Shown here: one piece after another, positions 9,095 to 21,959 of the stretch
Layout of the letters: each line of letters opens with the position of its first letter
Position numbering within the stretch: position 1 is the stretch's first letter
NCBI GenBank assembly: GCA_022570795.1
Contig: JAKUDP010000002.1
Coordinates: forward strand, 2,728,001 to 2,792,000
Length of the DNA stretch: 64,000 bases
Source of the DNA: Sphaerulina vaccinii
Taxonomy: Eukaryota; Ascomycota; Dothideomycetes; Mycosphaerellales; Mycosphaerellaceae
Direction: 5' to 3'
The notes under the pieces: generated by a model
What the model was told of the DNA's origin: nothing
Database searches by the model: none
The model's input: the letters and a program-made list of their open reading frames with translations, nothing else
Made by a program: the position numbers and the translations under genes

Positions 9095-11100
9095 ATACTA
9101 GATATATCTAGCTTAATAGCTTTATTAAGTAATACTACCTTCTACCTCTACTAGTCGGCTTAAAGTAAATATAAAGCATTTAGATAGAAACTAGAGATTC
9201 CTAAATAATACTATATATTAGTAGAATAGATATATTTTAATATATATATATATAACTAATATATACTCTTTTCGCTCGCTTTCTTTATTAGTATTAAATA
9301 GAAGACTAGGAGAATCAACCCCCCGAATCTACGTATATAGAGCCTAAGTATAAGTACCTTATAAAGCAATAGCGTATTATAGCTATATCGCTTTATAATA
9401 CGGGCTATAAACTTAATAAAATTAAGAATATTCTTAACTATAGCTACGGCGTAGTCTAGCATGCGTGTAAGCGAGTTCAAGAGGAGGTTCTAGAAGCAAC
9501 TAGACTATTAGAGAAGCTTTTAGTAATAGATAATAGTTAATTATAGGCGCGGTCTATTAATATGTCGATACCTACTCTAAATCGTAGTCTTAGTCTATAA
9601 GTAGAGCCTAGATTACAACTCTCTTTAATCGTATAAGAAGGTATATTGCGCTATAGTATCGTAGATCAAACGTAGGCTACGAACTATATAATATAAGACG
9701 TAATAGATAATAGAAAGATTACTCGATTTGAGGTCTTATATAATAAGCCTTTTTATATATATAGATAGCGCAAAGTAATAGAAGACGAAGCTACTAATCT
9801 AGTAAAGAAACGTATACCTCTTACGCCTATCTTAGCAAACTAGGCTTCTCGGAATACGTCTATAGAATAGTTTCTATTAAAAGATACTATCTATTATATT
9901 CTCTATAACTATCTATATATTAAAGTAGATATTCTAGATAGGCAAAGAGCTATTATACGATAGTAGAAACTATATAAAAAGAAGCTTACTAAAAAGAATA
10001 AGTAATAGAGACTTATATAGGTAGAAAAGGTAGAATTACTATAGTTAGAGAGAGCTATTTTAGTAATAGTTAATAAGAAGAAGATCGACTTTAGTAGTAG
10101 TCCGAATATATATATTTCTTACCTCGAGAGCTAGCCTATATATAGCAAATATAATATAGTTGCATTCTCTATAATATAATAGATAGCTACCTATAGAGAT
10201 AATACTTCTAATAGCCTCTCGATGCCGCCGATTACTTGTCTAATATATATATAGCAACCTAAGAACAAAGAGTAAAAGAACGAGCTTAATAAAGAGATAA
10301 AGCGCTATATCTAAGAGCTAGAAGAAAGAGTAGAATAAGACAGAAACGAAGCCGTAAAGCTAGGTACTAATTAGTAGTACAAGATGCAAAATATATAGTA
10401 ATATCGCGACCTTAAGAATAGATAATATACCGCACTTAGATTAGAAGGCAAGAAAGGTAAGAGAACTAGTTAAAGATAGCTAGTAAAGCCTTTATAGCTA
10501 TAGCCGTCGCTAAAGGAGTTTATTTATATAAACAAAAGAGGTAGTATAGACTTTGTATAGTATACTTACTATATCTATATCAAGCTACTATTTCTATACG
10601 TCAAGGCGCTTATAAAGAGATACAAAGGCGACTATATACTAGAGTCTAAGAGGCGCAAGGTCTATATAACTAAGGACAATGCCGGTTAATATAACAAAGT
10701 AAGACAACTACTATAACTATATATCGAAGATAAGAATATATACTTCCTTAAATAGCTACCTAACTTACTAGACCTTTATCTAATCGAGTTACTATATAGC
10801 TACGAAAAGAAGGTATTAGAGCTATTTAAATATAATATATATAGTAAGTTAGCTTAAGAGCTAGCCTTAGTCTATTTGTATATTAAAACTATCTAGCAAT
10901 ATAATCTAGAGTTTAATAAAATAGTAGGATCGATCGCACGTACGATAGACTACTATAGACTCGCGTAGAAAGCGAAAGAATAAAGTAGTAGAAATAAGTT
11001 TAGTAATTACCTTAGTATAGCTTCTTTAAAGCTAGTAGACTTATAAGATTAGAACTTATTATAGATATAGTATAGACGAAGGTATATATAAACTTTAGCT
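9095..11100 (+). mobile_element. Tc1/mariner-like DNA transposon inside Copia A (DDE_3 type)
   Basis: Similarity to Copia D stops near 9,095 and returns by about 11.1-11.6 kb. The insert keeps more CG and CA than the Copia around it. Its plus strand shows a transposase: an N-terminal helix-turn-helix near 9,360-9,530 (SLYNTGYKLNKIKNILNYSY), a DNAG block with a following Asn-Lys near 10,672 where the second catalytic Asp is expected, and LPNLLDLYLIELLYSYEKK near 10,755-10,810, the decayed PNSPDLNPIE-type motif before the third acidic residue. The frame ends at 10,981-10,983. Internal stops show it is dead. Terminal inverted repeats could not be read, so the edges are approximate. Confidence 0.65.
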
Positions 11101-14100
11101 TTATTTCCTTTATATTCTAAGTCGCTACTATTATAGAAAGAATATACTATTTATTATATATATTCTAAGTAGGTACTTCTACTTAAATCTAGTTTAAGCC
11201 GAATAGTAGAGGTAGTACTAGAGTATAAGAGAATCTATCTATAGCCTAGATTAGAGAAAGTTAAATATAAAAGCTAGATATAAAATTATAGTCTATCTAT
11301 TATAGAATAACTAGAATAAAGTACTAGAAGAAAGAATAGCTACTAAGATCTAGAAGAAGATTAAAGTAAAGTATAGTAAAGTATATATAGTATATATAAT
11401 AGTAATTATATAAGAGTTTATTAACTTTAATATAATAGAGAAGTAGATAATTAGGAAAGTATAAATATATTTTAGAAACCTAGTAAAAAGAATTATAGAG
11501 GTTAACCTAGTAGAGTTATACTATAAGAAACTAGAAAGGAGGCTTAAGTATCTTCTCTTAGCCTTACCTAAGATATACTAAAGTACTAAGGATACTATAC
11601 TAGCCTAGCTAAGCCTATTATATAAAGACTTGCTCTAGTTACTTAAATTATATAAGTCTAGACTAAGTATAGGCTAAGAGATAGCTATATTTACTAAGAG
11701 AGGCGCCTAGGAACTACTAGCCTATTTCCTCTATAAAGAACTATATATTTAGAATAATTACTCTAGACTTAAAAGAGTAAAAAAAGCTACTAAAACTATA
11801 GTACTAAAAATAAAATACTAAGTTAAGAAAAGATACTTTTTATTAAAATAAAAAAGAGAATCTTTACTAGAGAAAAATAAACTTAAAAAAATAGTAAAGA
11901 AACTTAAACTTAAAATATAATTTTTTAAGAAAAAATCTAACTTAAGTAAAAAGTACCTAAAGAAGGCTTTTATAGTATAAAAAAATATAAAGTTACTAAC
12001 TACCTTAGAAGTATCTTAGACCCTATTAGAGGATAAGGATATAGATAAGGTAGCCTACTTAACTATAGATATAAAAAGCAAGTATAGGCTATTAGAATAG
12101 CTACTTAACTTTTATACTTCTATCTATATAACTAACTAAAAATTACTTTTTAAGGAACTAAAACCTTTTTAGACTAGGAAGTAGATTAAGGTTAGTAGTA
12201 GCTACTTAATAGCTATATATATTAGGAAAGTAGTAATAGAAAGAAAAAAAAAGAAATAGATTATACTAAAAAATATTCTATTTATATCTAGTCTTAGAGT
12301 TAATCTTATTTTATAAAGTTATTTTAGTAAGTAGTTCGGTATTTAACTACTAAAATTTATACTTGTTTTAGCCTCTAGAAAAGTAGTTATCTAGATAAGA
12401 ATATTAGAAGGAGTCCTATTTATTAAGAAAATTAATAAAAGTCTAGCTAAGTCTATCGGGCTCTAGAAGCTCGACTAAAATCAAGTATACTTCTTATAGG
12501 AATTAATAGATAAAGTATATACTTTCTATATATTAGAGAGTACCTAGAATTAGTAGGAGCTCTAGTATTAAAAGCTTATATATTTTAGAGAAAAAGTAGT
12601 AAAAAACTTTTACTAGATTTTAGATTTAAAAAGCCTAATACTAATTCTAAAAGAGTATAGAGTATATAGAGTCTATATAATAGTAAAGATAAAGTAGTAT
12701 AGAGAGAAAGAGATATAGTAGAAGCCCTAAAGGCTAGCTTTTATATCTATTAATATCTATAGACTCCTACCTATTTTAAAATTAGAATTTAAGTAGTAGC
12801 TTAAAATTATTAATAACTTCTTAAAAAAGAAGTAGGCCTTTCTACTAAAGTTAAGAATAGATATACTATCTACCCTCTACTAATAGAAAAGGAAGGTAGA
12901 GCTTTAATTTAAAAATTCTTTTTAAGTAGTAAGAAGTAATAGAGCTAGGGAGCTTCTTACTATACTAAAGTAGTAGGAGAGAGAAAATAGAATCTCTTTC
13001 TATACTACTAAAGTATATAACTCTATTTAGAATAGAGTTATTAAAAAGTCGATCTAGACCTCTAAAGAAAAAGTAAAAGTAATACTAGAAGAATCTAATA
13101 TACTAATTAAGTTCTAGTCTAAGATACTAGAAGTAAATATTATTATTAGGAATACTTTTCTAAATAGGCTAGATATTAATAGATTTAAGATCTTACCTAA
13201 AAAGGTATTCTTAGGATAGAGACCTCTAGTATTATACTTTAGGGTCTAGAGCTATAAAGTAGTTATATATATAAATCTAAAGTTCTAGCTAGCTAGAATA
13301 TAATTAGATAAACTAATAAATAGAGGTAAGAATACTATATTAGTTAGTTATATTCTAGATACTACTAAAATATAGCTCTTCTAGAAGCCTAATATAGGGG
13401 CTATTAAAGCCTATAGTAATACTAAATAGTTTAAATATAAGAAAAGAGGAAATTTAGAGTTAAATATTCCTAGGCTTAACTAATCTAGTAGTATACTAGT
13501 TAGGAAACTAGTTAGGAGACTAAAGAAGTAGAAGGAGTCCTAAAGTCTATTAGTCCCTAGAGGCCTAACTAAATATTAACTACTATTTATATAGCTTAAA
13601 CCTCTACTAAAAGATAAGAAGAAGTACTAGAAAATAGAAAATCTAGAAGAAGAAAACTCTAGAAGTATATAGCTTTAGAAAGAGAAAATTAGAGTAGAGT
13701 AGCTAACTAATTAGCCGACTAAAGTTTATTAAAAAACTAGTAGAAATATATATATTAGAAAATATCTAGATATTATATAAGATCTACTAGAAGTAAAAGT
13801 ATAATTCTAGAAAAGAAAGAGATCTCTTTTAGATAAAGGAGAAGAACCTAAACCTAAAGCCTATAGTATAGTTATAAAGTAGGTCCTCTAAAAGAGGTAG
13901 AGAAATAAAAAAAGGAATATATCTAACCTAAAGTATTATAAAGTATTTCTTAGCTTAATTAAAAAAGAAAAGAATTATATCTAGAAAATCTTAGTAGAGA
14001 TTAAGAAGGTTATATTTATAGTACTTAGACCTAATATTGCTTTAAAGTAAAAAGTCTCTATTCTAAAGTTCTATAAAAAGGTAATATAGAATTCTAAATA

Positions 14101-14169
14101 AAGCTATATATAGAAAGAAGTAATCTAGAGAGAACTAGTAGCTTTAGATAGTAACTATACCTAGAAGCC

Positions 14170-15125
14170 GGTTATACTACTAAAAGATATAAACCTTATA
14201 ATATCTAGATAGGTCTTTAATATAAAAAGATTAATTAGTAGAGCTATTAAAAAGTTTAAAATAAAACTAGTTACTAGAGGATTCTTCTAGAAGTTTAGAG
14301 TAGACTTTAAAAATACTTTTATACTAACTATAAAGTATAATACTTTAAAAGTATTTATAGTAGTTATTTGCAAAAAGGACTTAGAGATATACTAAATAGA
14401 TATAAATAATATATTTATAAAGAGCTCTCTAAAAAAAAAAATTTATATAATTCTACTTCTAGAAGTAGAGGTTCTACTAAACTAGGTTCTAAAAATTCTA
14501 AAAAGTCTTTATAAACTTAAGTAAGTAGTAAGAGACTATAATAAACTCTATATCTTAAAGCTAGAATAGATAGGATTTAATTAATTAGAGATTAACCTAT
14601 ACCTACTTATTTATAGAAAAAGAAGAATTATAATCCTAATCTATATAGATAATATACCTATTATAGTACTAGAGCTAAAGAATATTCTCTAGTTTAAAAA
14701 ATAGCTTAGTAAAGTTTTTAAAATTAAGAATCTAAAAAAGCTAGAAAAGATTCTTAGAATAAAGATAATAAGAGATAGAATTATAGAAACTCTAAAGCTT
14801 AATTAAGAATACTATATCTAAAAGAACCTTATAAAGCTAAATATAACTAAGAAAAATACCTATCTAACTCTCTTACTAATAGATAGTTATAAAAGCCTTA
14901 CTAAGGCAATTCTATCTAATAAGAAATATACTAAATAGAAGTACTAAAGCTAGATAGATATATAGATATAGCTAATAGTTATAATAAAACTAGATATTAC
15001 TTTTGCTCTTAGTAGACTAAGCTTATATATAGCTAACCTAATAAGAGAATATATAAATACTCTAAAAAAACTAGTAAGATACTTTAAGTTATTCCTAGAC
15101 CTAGGACTTATATTTAGAAGAGGTA
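14170..15125 (+). pseudogene. Copia A reverse transcriptase, RIP-degraded
   Basis: This is the best-preserved part of the Copia A polyprotein. The reading frame keeps the order of Ty1/Copia RT motifs with many stops: the palm block around FKNTFILTIKYNTLKVFI, then NNIFIKSSLK, LKSLYKLK, and the YxDD box decayed to YIDNIPII, followed by FKIKNLKKLEKILRI. It is interrupted by Gypsy B at 15,130; RNase H sequence resumes at 28,840. Confidence 0.8.
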
Positions 15126-15130
15126 GTAGA
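15126..15130 (+). repeat. target-site duplication of Gypsy B, left copy (GTAGA)
   Basis: GTAGA at 15,126-15,130 is repeated at 28,835-28,839. Joining the Copia sequence across the two restores continuity with the homologous site in Copia D, which shows that Gypsy B inserted here. Confidence 0.9.
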
Positions 15131-15489
15131 TATTATAGTTCCTACTAATAGGTAGGTCTACTAGAACCGAGATACCTAAAGTAGGAAGACTAATCTCTCT
15201 AATCTTTTGTCTTTCGAGAGATTAAAAAAAGTAGCCTAGATCTCTCTAATCTCTCTACTTTTAAAAGATTAAAAAAAGTACTAAAATTAAGAGGAGGATC
15301 TTTTTTATATATATAAGTAATAAATATTATAGTTATAAATAGTTATTATATATAACTTACTATTCTATCTTACTAATTAGAATATAAGAACCTTTTTTAC
15401 TTACTCTTTTATAGATATATTAATAAGCTCTAACTAGATTAAGCTTAGCCTCTACTTAGTAAGATTATTAGGTCCTCTATAACCTAATA
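15131..15489 (+). repeat. Gypsy B 5' LTR (359 bp)
   Basis: Matches the split 3' LTR at 21,400-21,679 plus 28,756-28,834 along its whole length. Both begin TATTATAGTTCCTACTAATA and end ACCTAATA. Confidence 0.92.
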
Positions 15490-15599
15490 GCTTTATATAC
15501 TCTTATAATATATCTATTATAGAAAGCTCTAAAAGAACTTCTACTTCTAGTAAAGTAGGAACTATTCGATTTTTATAAATCTAGGCAAATACTAGATAA

Positions 15600-18500
15600 C
15601 TTAACTTTAAGAATCTTAAGGTCGCTAAGCCGGACCTCTATTATAGAGACTACGACAAACTATCTACCTAGTTTAATTAACTAGCCTTATACTTTAGATT
15701 TAATAAAGTTAAAAATAAAAATAAAATACTATTTGCCTCTACTTTCCTTTATAGATATACTAAATACTAGCTTAAGCTATACCTAGAATCCTACCTCTAT
15801 AATAATAAGAATAAGAATAGAATCTTTACTAAGTATAATTAGTTTAGAAGCTAGATAACTACTCTATTTAGAATCTCTAATAAAGTTAGTACTACTATCT
15901 ATATTATATAGTATCTTAAATAGACTGCTTCTATATCTAAGTATATAGCTAAGTTCTAGGAGTATATATATATTATTAGTTAGAATAATAAAGCCCTCTA
16001 AGTAATATACTATAGAGGTCTTAAGAATTAAGTTAAAGACAAACTAGCCTATACTAAGTAAGTAGTTATTATTAAGAACCTTACCTAGTTAATTAAAGAA
16101 ACTATTAAAATCGATAATAGCCTCTATAAATAAGCTCTTAAAAAATAGTATAACTCTAAAGTAGCTAGAGTAGCTAGATATACTACTAAATAATAAGGAA
16201 GAACTAGCTACTTCTTAGCTAGGGATAAGTACTAAGAATAATAGTAACTAAGGTCGTAGCTATACTATAGTCTGCAACTAATAGAGCTCGATAATATCGA
16301 GAAAGATAAGAAGTTTAAAAAAAGAGGTAAAAGAAAGCTTTATAAAAAGTAAAAAGAACTAATCTATTATAGATATAGTAAGAAAGGCTATATAAAAAGA
16401 GACTACTATTCGAAGAATATAGTATAGTAATAGCCCTTTAATATAATATAGTAGAAGAGAAATAAATAAAAAAGTTATAATAAATCTATAACTTTTTATT
16501 AGTAAGTCTAATTTTTTAGTATAATAGAATAATAAGTAAACCTCGACCTATACTAAGAAAGATAAGTTAAATATAGAAGCTTTTACTAGCAATTCTATTA
16601 TAACAACTTATACTAGATATATATATTTTCTAAAAGAGATACGAACTTTTAGCCTAGCTCTCTAGGTAAAAGTATAAGTTTATAGCTAATCTAATAGTAT
16701 AGAGATAGAAGCAAACTACTACCTATTCTAGATAAACTATAAGAACTCTATTCTAAGCTAAGGCTTGCTAATAAAGAAGATATTAATAAGTCTTATTATA
16801 ATAAAAAAAATTACTTTTCTAAAATTAAATCTAAAAAGAAAGAATAAAACTAGTTTATAGAAGAAAGTTCTAAAAAGAAGCAACTTTCTAAATATAATAA
16901 AAATAATATAAATAATAAAAATAAGAGTTTCGAAAAATCGAATATAGATATCGAGATTATAACTTTTACTATAGATACGCCGAGCTAAATTAAATAAATT
17001 ATTCTAAACCTAGTATAAAATTATAAGTATATCTTTCTAAAAGTTAAAAGAAGAAAATACCTCTATCTATCTAAGCTAGATACTATACTTAATAGAATAA
17101 GATATATATTCTAGAATTACTAATATATTAAAGTTAACTATAGGTTCGATACCTTTATATAAGAAAGAGTTCTAATTAGAAGTATATATACTCTATTTAG
17201 ATATATTATTCTAAATAGAGAAATTGTTATAAACTAGATATATAAAGCTATTAAGGAACTCTAGAGAAAGTATACTTTTACCTAGTAATATTAATCTAAA
17301 ACTACTTATAATAAGATATAAATAGAAAAGAATCTATATTAGATAATTAAAGAAATAGAATAATAGATCTATAAGTAGCTTACTAAAGAAGCTACTATTA
17401 CTCTATTAGAAAAAGAATTAACTTCTAGAAAATAAGTATCCCTAGAGAGTTCTATAATATAAATACTTAAGTATTAATAATAGTCTTCTATATAAAAATT
17501 ATTATTAATAGTTATAAGCTACTAGCTATAATAGACTCTAGAGCAAGTAGGAACTTTGCCTCCGAGTTATTTATAAAATATTATAGACTTATAACCTAGT
17601 ATAAGAAAGAAGAGTATAAATTAATTATAGTAGATAGATTATTCTTACCTAGTATAGAGCGAGAGACGATACTACTACTACTTACTATCTAATAGTACTA
17701 TAAGATAATTGTTCTAGATATTACTAATATAGCTAGTTATAATATTATTCTAGGTATACTTTAGTTAAGAAAGTATAATCTAGTAATTAACTAGAGAAAA
17801 GAAGTACTTATATTTAAAGAATATAATTATATTATCGATATTTAGCCTATATAGTAGTAGCATTTGCTAGTAGATAAGGCTAAATAGTTTAACTAGACCG
17901 AACTTGCGCTACTATAAGCTATAGGAGTAGACTTACTCCAAATAGATACCTCGATAATAGTAGAGGGTTACGAAGTTATAGGTACTAATAGAAGTAATAC
18001 TCTATTAAAAGATACTACCTTAGAAATAGATATTTCTAAAGAGTATTAGAAGTAGTCGAAACTTTTTAAAAAGGTCGAGGAACTAGAAGCCCTATCTAAA
18101 TACTAGAAATAGAACTATAGAATTATACTAATACCTAATAAAGAGCTTCTATTTAAACTATTATAAAAGAAATTCGAGAAAGAGCTCTAGAAAAAAGATA
18201 AATAGTTAAAGAAGATACTTGCAAAATAATAGATCTATAAGTTATAATCTAGCGCTAGAGTACTAACTATATTTATTCTAAAACCTAATAGGAAGTTATA
18301 ACTAGTAGTCGATTATCGAAAACTAAACGAGATTACTATTAAGAACTAATACCTATTACCTAATATTAAAGAACTATAGAATAGACTTATAGGATCTAAC
18401 TAGTATATAAAAATCGATTTATAAAATATATTTTATACTATCTATATAGTAGAAAGTAAGGAATAGAAAATAGTATTCCGAATATACTATAGACTTTATA

Positions 18501-20770
18501 AGTTTAGAGTTATACCTATAGAACTAACTAATATACTAGCCTCCTACTAGGAGATAGTAAATAATATTCTTATCTATACTAAGAGGCCTCTATAGGAATA
18601 TATTAAATAAGTCTAGAATATTTTCTAATAACTTATAAATATAGAATTCTATACTACTCTAGAGAAGTACGAGTTCTATAAGAAAGAAGTTAAGTTCCTA
18701 GAATTTATTCTAAGCTTTTAAGGAATTAAAATTAATCTAGTAAAAATAAAGTCGATATAAACTTAGCTAGTACCTAAGATAGTTAAGGAAATATAATTAT
18801 TCCTTAAACTAGCTAATTATAACTAGAAGTTTATTAAAAACTACTTAAGGCTCTCTATACTATTAAACGAGCTTATATAGAAGGATAGAAAGTAGAGCTA
18901 GGGTATAGAGTAAGTAAAGGCCTTTAAAGTACTTAAAATATTATACTACTAAGTACTAGTACTACGATTATTCGATAGGAAATATAAAGTTAAACTAGAG
19001 ACTAATATATTAGATATAGCTATAGAAGTATACTTTATATAAAAGTATAATAGGAAGAGATACCTAGTAGCTTACTACTCGAGGAAACTAACTCCTATAG
19101 AATAGAACTATAATATCTATAATAAAGAGTTACTTATAATTATTACTATAATATAGTACTAGCAAGTATATATAGAAGGAGCCTCTAAGCTTATAATTCT
19201 TTCTAATTATAAGAATCTAACTTACTTTACTATAATAAAAGTACTAACCTAATAATAGGCCTACTAGTTAGAACTACTCGGTTAATATAAGTTCGAAATC
19301 TACTATATACTAGGAAAGGATAATAGTCGAGCTAACGTACTAAGCCGCCGAAGTAACTATATAGAAGGAAAAGAACTAGTATACTAGAAAGTACTTAGAG
19401 CTAATCTAGATAGAAGCCTAAGCTCGAACTCGATAGAGTTCAACTATATTATATAAGTTCTTTAGAATATAGAAAAATAGTTCTCTATACTATAAGAAAA
19501 GTATTAGGTACTAAAAGACTAAGAGAATAAGTATATATAATACTACTATAACAATCTATAATATAGATACTCTAGAACTATAAAGACTATAGAGTTAATT
19601 TAAAGAAACTTTAGCTTTCTATATATATATAAATATATATTATAATATATCAAACGCTACAAGCCCTACTAATAGAATAAGGCAGATCGATATATAAAAT
19701 ATAGATATATCTAATTCTATACTCCTCTATATTAACTATAGAACAAAGTTATAATAGACTTTATTATAAAGCTGCCTTTATTATAGGACCGGATTATAGG
19801 AATTAGCTATAATATAATACTAGTTATAGTCGACAGGCTTACTAAATATATATACTTTATTACTACTAGCGAGATATATACTACTAAGCAACTCGGACAC
19901 CTTGTTATAGATAGACTTATAAAATATTATAGATTCCTAAAAGTATTTATTATAGATAGAGACAAGCTCTTTACCTCCAACTACTAGAAGACCTTAGTCG
20001 GCATACTCGGAATTAAATATAAGCTATTAATAGCGTATTATCTATAGATAGATAGGTAAACTAAAAGAATAAACTAAATACTAGAATAATACCTATAATA
20101 CTATATTAATTACATATAAGACAACTAGTTAGCGCTACTACTAATAGTATAGCTTATACTAAATAATTAGTAATTAGAGATAATAAAGGCTATACTATTC
20201 TTCTCGAATTATAAGTAAAACCTAAACCTTTTTAGAGAACTTTTATTTTACCTATAGATAGAATATACTATAATTATAAGTAAAGATCTAAAGAACTTCT
20301 ATAAGGAACTAGAAGGACAAATTATAGACTTGCAACTAATAATAGCTAGGCTATATAATATTAAGTAAAAAATAGTACCTTAGCTAAAAAGAGGAGATAA
20401 AGTCTATTTTCTTATAAAAAACTTTAAAATAAAAAGAAAGATAAAAAAACTAGATTAAGTTAAAGTCGGACTATTTTTAATTAATAAACTATAAGGACTA
20501 GTTAACTACTAACTTAAGCTACTAAAAGATATAAAGATCTACCTAGTATTTTATATATTATTACTAGAACCTATAGATGCTAAAATACCTTACTAAGAGA
20601 TATTCTACTTCTAATCTAAGAAAGAAGATATATTCGAAGTAGAAAAGATTCTAGAATAAAAGGGTTAGAACTACTTAATTAAATAGAAAGAGTATAATAA
20701 ATTAGAAAATACCTAGGAACTAAAGTCTAACTTTATAAACTACTACTAGCTTCTAGTATAATTTTACTAG
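15600..20770 (+). pseudogene. Gypsy B gag-pol, RIP-degraded
   Basis: The plus strand shows, in order: a CCHC zinc-knuckle region near 16,360-16,410 with cysteines and histidine turned to Tyr (YYRYSKKGYIKRDYY); an RT block near 18,300-18,460 (LVVDYRKLNEITIKN, then a decayed KIDLxNIFYTI); RNase H near 18,950-19,350; integrase near 19,750-20,200 (VVDRLTKYTYFI); and a chromodomain near 20,630-20,740 (FEVEKILE, NYLIK, KEYNKLENT). A chromodomain after integrase places it among chromoviruses, whose chromodomains are known to direct insertion into heterochromatin. Many in-frame TAA/TAG codons show it is dead. Confidence 0.85.
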
Positions 20771-21399
20771 AGTCTATAAAAAAAGAAGGTATCGGGCCTT
20801 TCTAGAAGAAGTCTAGAATACTATTAGCTATACTCTAAGTCTAAAGCAATAGAGCAAGTACTATAGTAGAAGAATCTAGATCTAATACTATAAACTCTCT
20901 CTAAACTTTCTTATTCTTATTAAGAAGAGTATAATTTTTAAAAGTATAACTCTTAGCTACCTTCTAGTCTACTATATCTAGTTGTTTATAAAAATATATT
21001 TCCTTTATATAAGCTATTACTAGCGCCTTCTTTATAGTATCGAGCTTTTTTAACAACTTTTTCTACTAAGCTAAGAGATATTTCTATTCTCTCTTACTAA
21101 CTTTTATATTATAGCCTTTTAGATTATACTACTAGTACTTAGTATACCGACCTAATAAGATATATACTTTATATATATAATCTTCTCTTTTATATATATT
21201 ATATAGATATATTATAGAATCTTTTTTATAAAATATTTCTTTAGCCTTCTTATAATAATATAGAGTATATTTTGATTTTAATAATAGTATAGTAGTTTAG
21301 TAGAAGAGAAAGAAATAGAAAGGTATTTTTATAGACTCTCTATAATAAGAGCTAATATATTATAAGCTTCGGAACGAAGCTAGGCTAGATAGAGAATAG

Positions 21400-21679
21400 T
21401 ATTATAGTTCCTACTAATAGGTAGGTCTACTAGAACCGAGATACCTAAAGTAGGAAGACTAATTTTTCTAATTTCTTAACTTTCGAGAAATTAAAAAAAG
21501 TAGCCTAGATCTCTCTAATTTCTCTATTCTCAAAAAATTAAAAAGAGTACTAAAATTAAAAAAAGAATCTTTTTTATATATATAGGTAATAAATATTATA
21601 GTTATAAATAGTTATTATATATAACTTACTATTCTATCTTACTAATTAGAATATAAGAACTTTCTTTACTTACTTCTTT
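21400..21679 (+). repeat. Gypsy B 3' LTR, first 280 bp
   Basis: Left part of the 3' LTR, cut off at 21,679 by the insertion of Gypsy C. The remaining 79 bp resume at 28,756. Confidence 0.92.
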
Positions 21680-21903
21680 TATAAGAGCTAGGTCTAAGAA
21701 TATAGTATCTTAACTCTAAAAAGAGAATCTAGATTACTAGGCAATTCTATATTCTTAGTTCTAAAAGTAGAGTATATATAGTATATAGTTGCTCTATAAC
21801 TCTAAGAGCTCCTATATTCTTTATAGAAGCAAGAATTAGTTTATATAACTAATACTTTTATTAACTAGCGCTCTATATATTACTATATACCTATACTCTT
21901 ATA
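21680..21903 (+). repeat. Gypsy C 5' LTR (224 bp)
   Basis: Matches 28,527-28,750 with scattered C/T and G/A differences. The same LTR occurs in reverse as a solo copy at 37,025-37,248. Confidence 0.92.
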
Positions 21904-21959
21904 TTTCTAATTTTTTAACTTTTTTAAAAAATAGCAATCTATAGAGGCTATAATAGCTC

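Noticed and set aside
9256..9480. 74-codon minus-strand frame rich in Ile/Leu
   Set aside because: It is the antisense shadow of the transposase helix-turn-helix region; the hydrophobicity comes from AT-rich codons.
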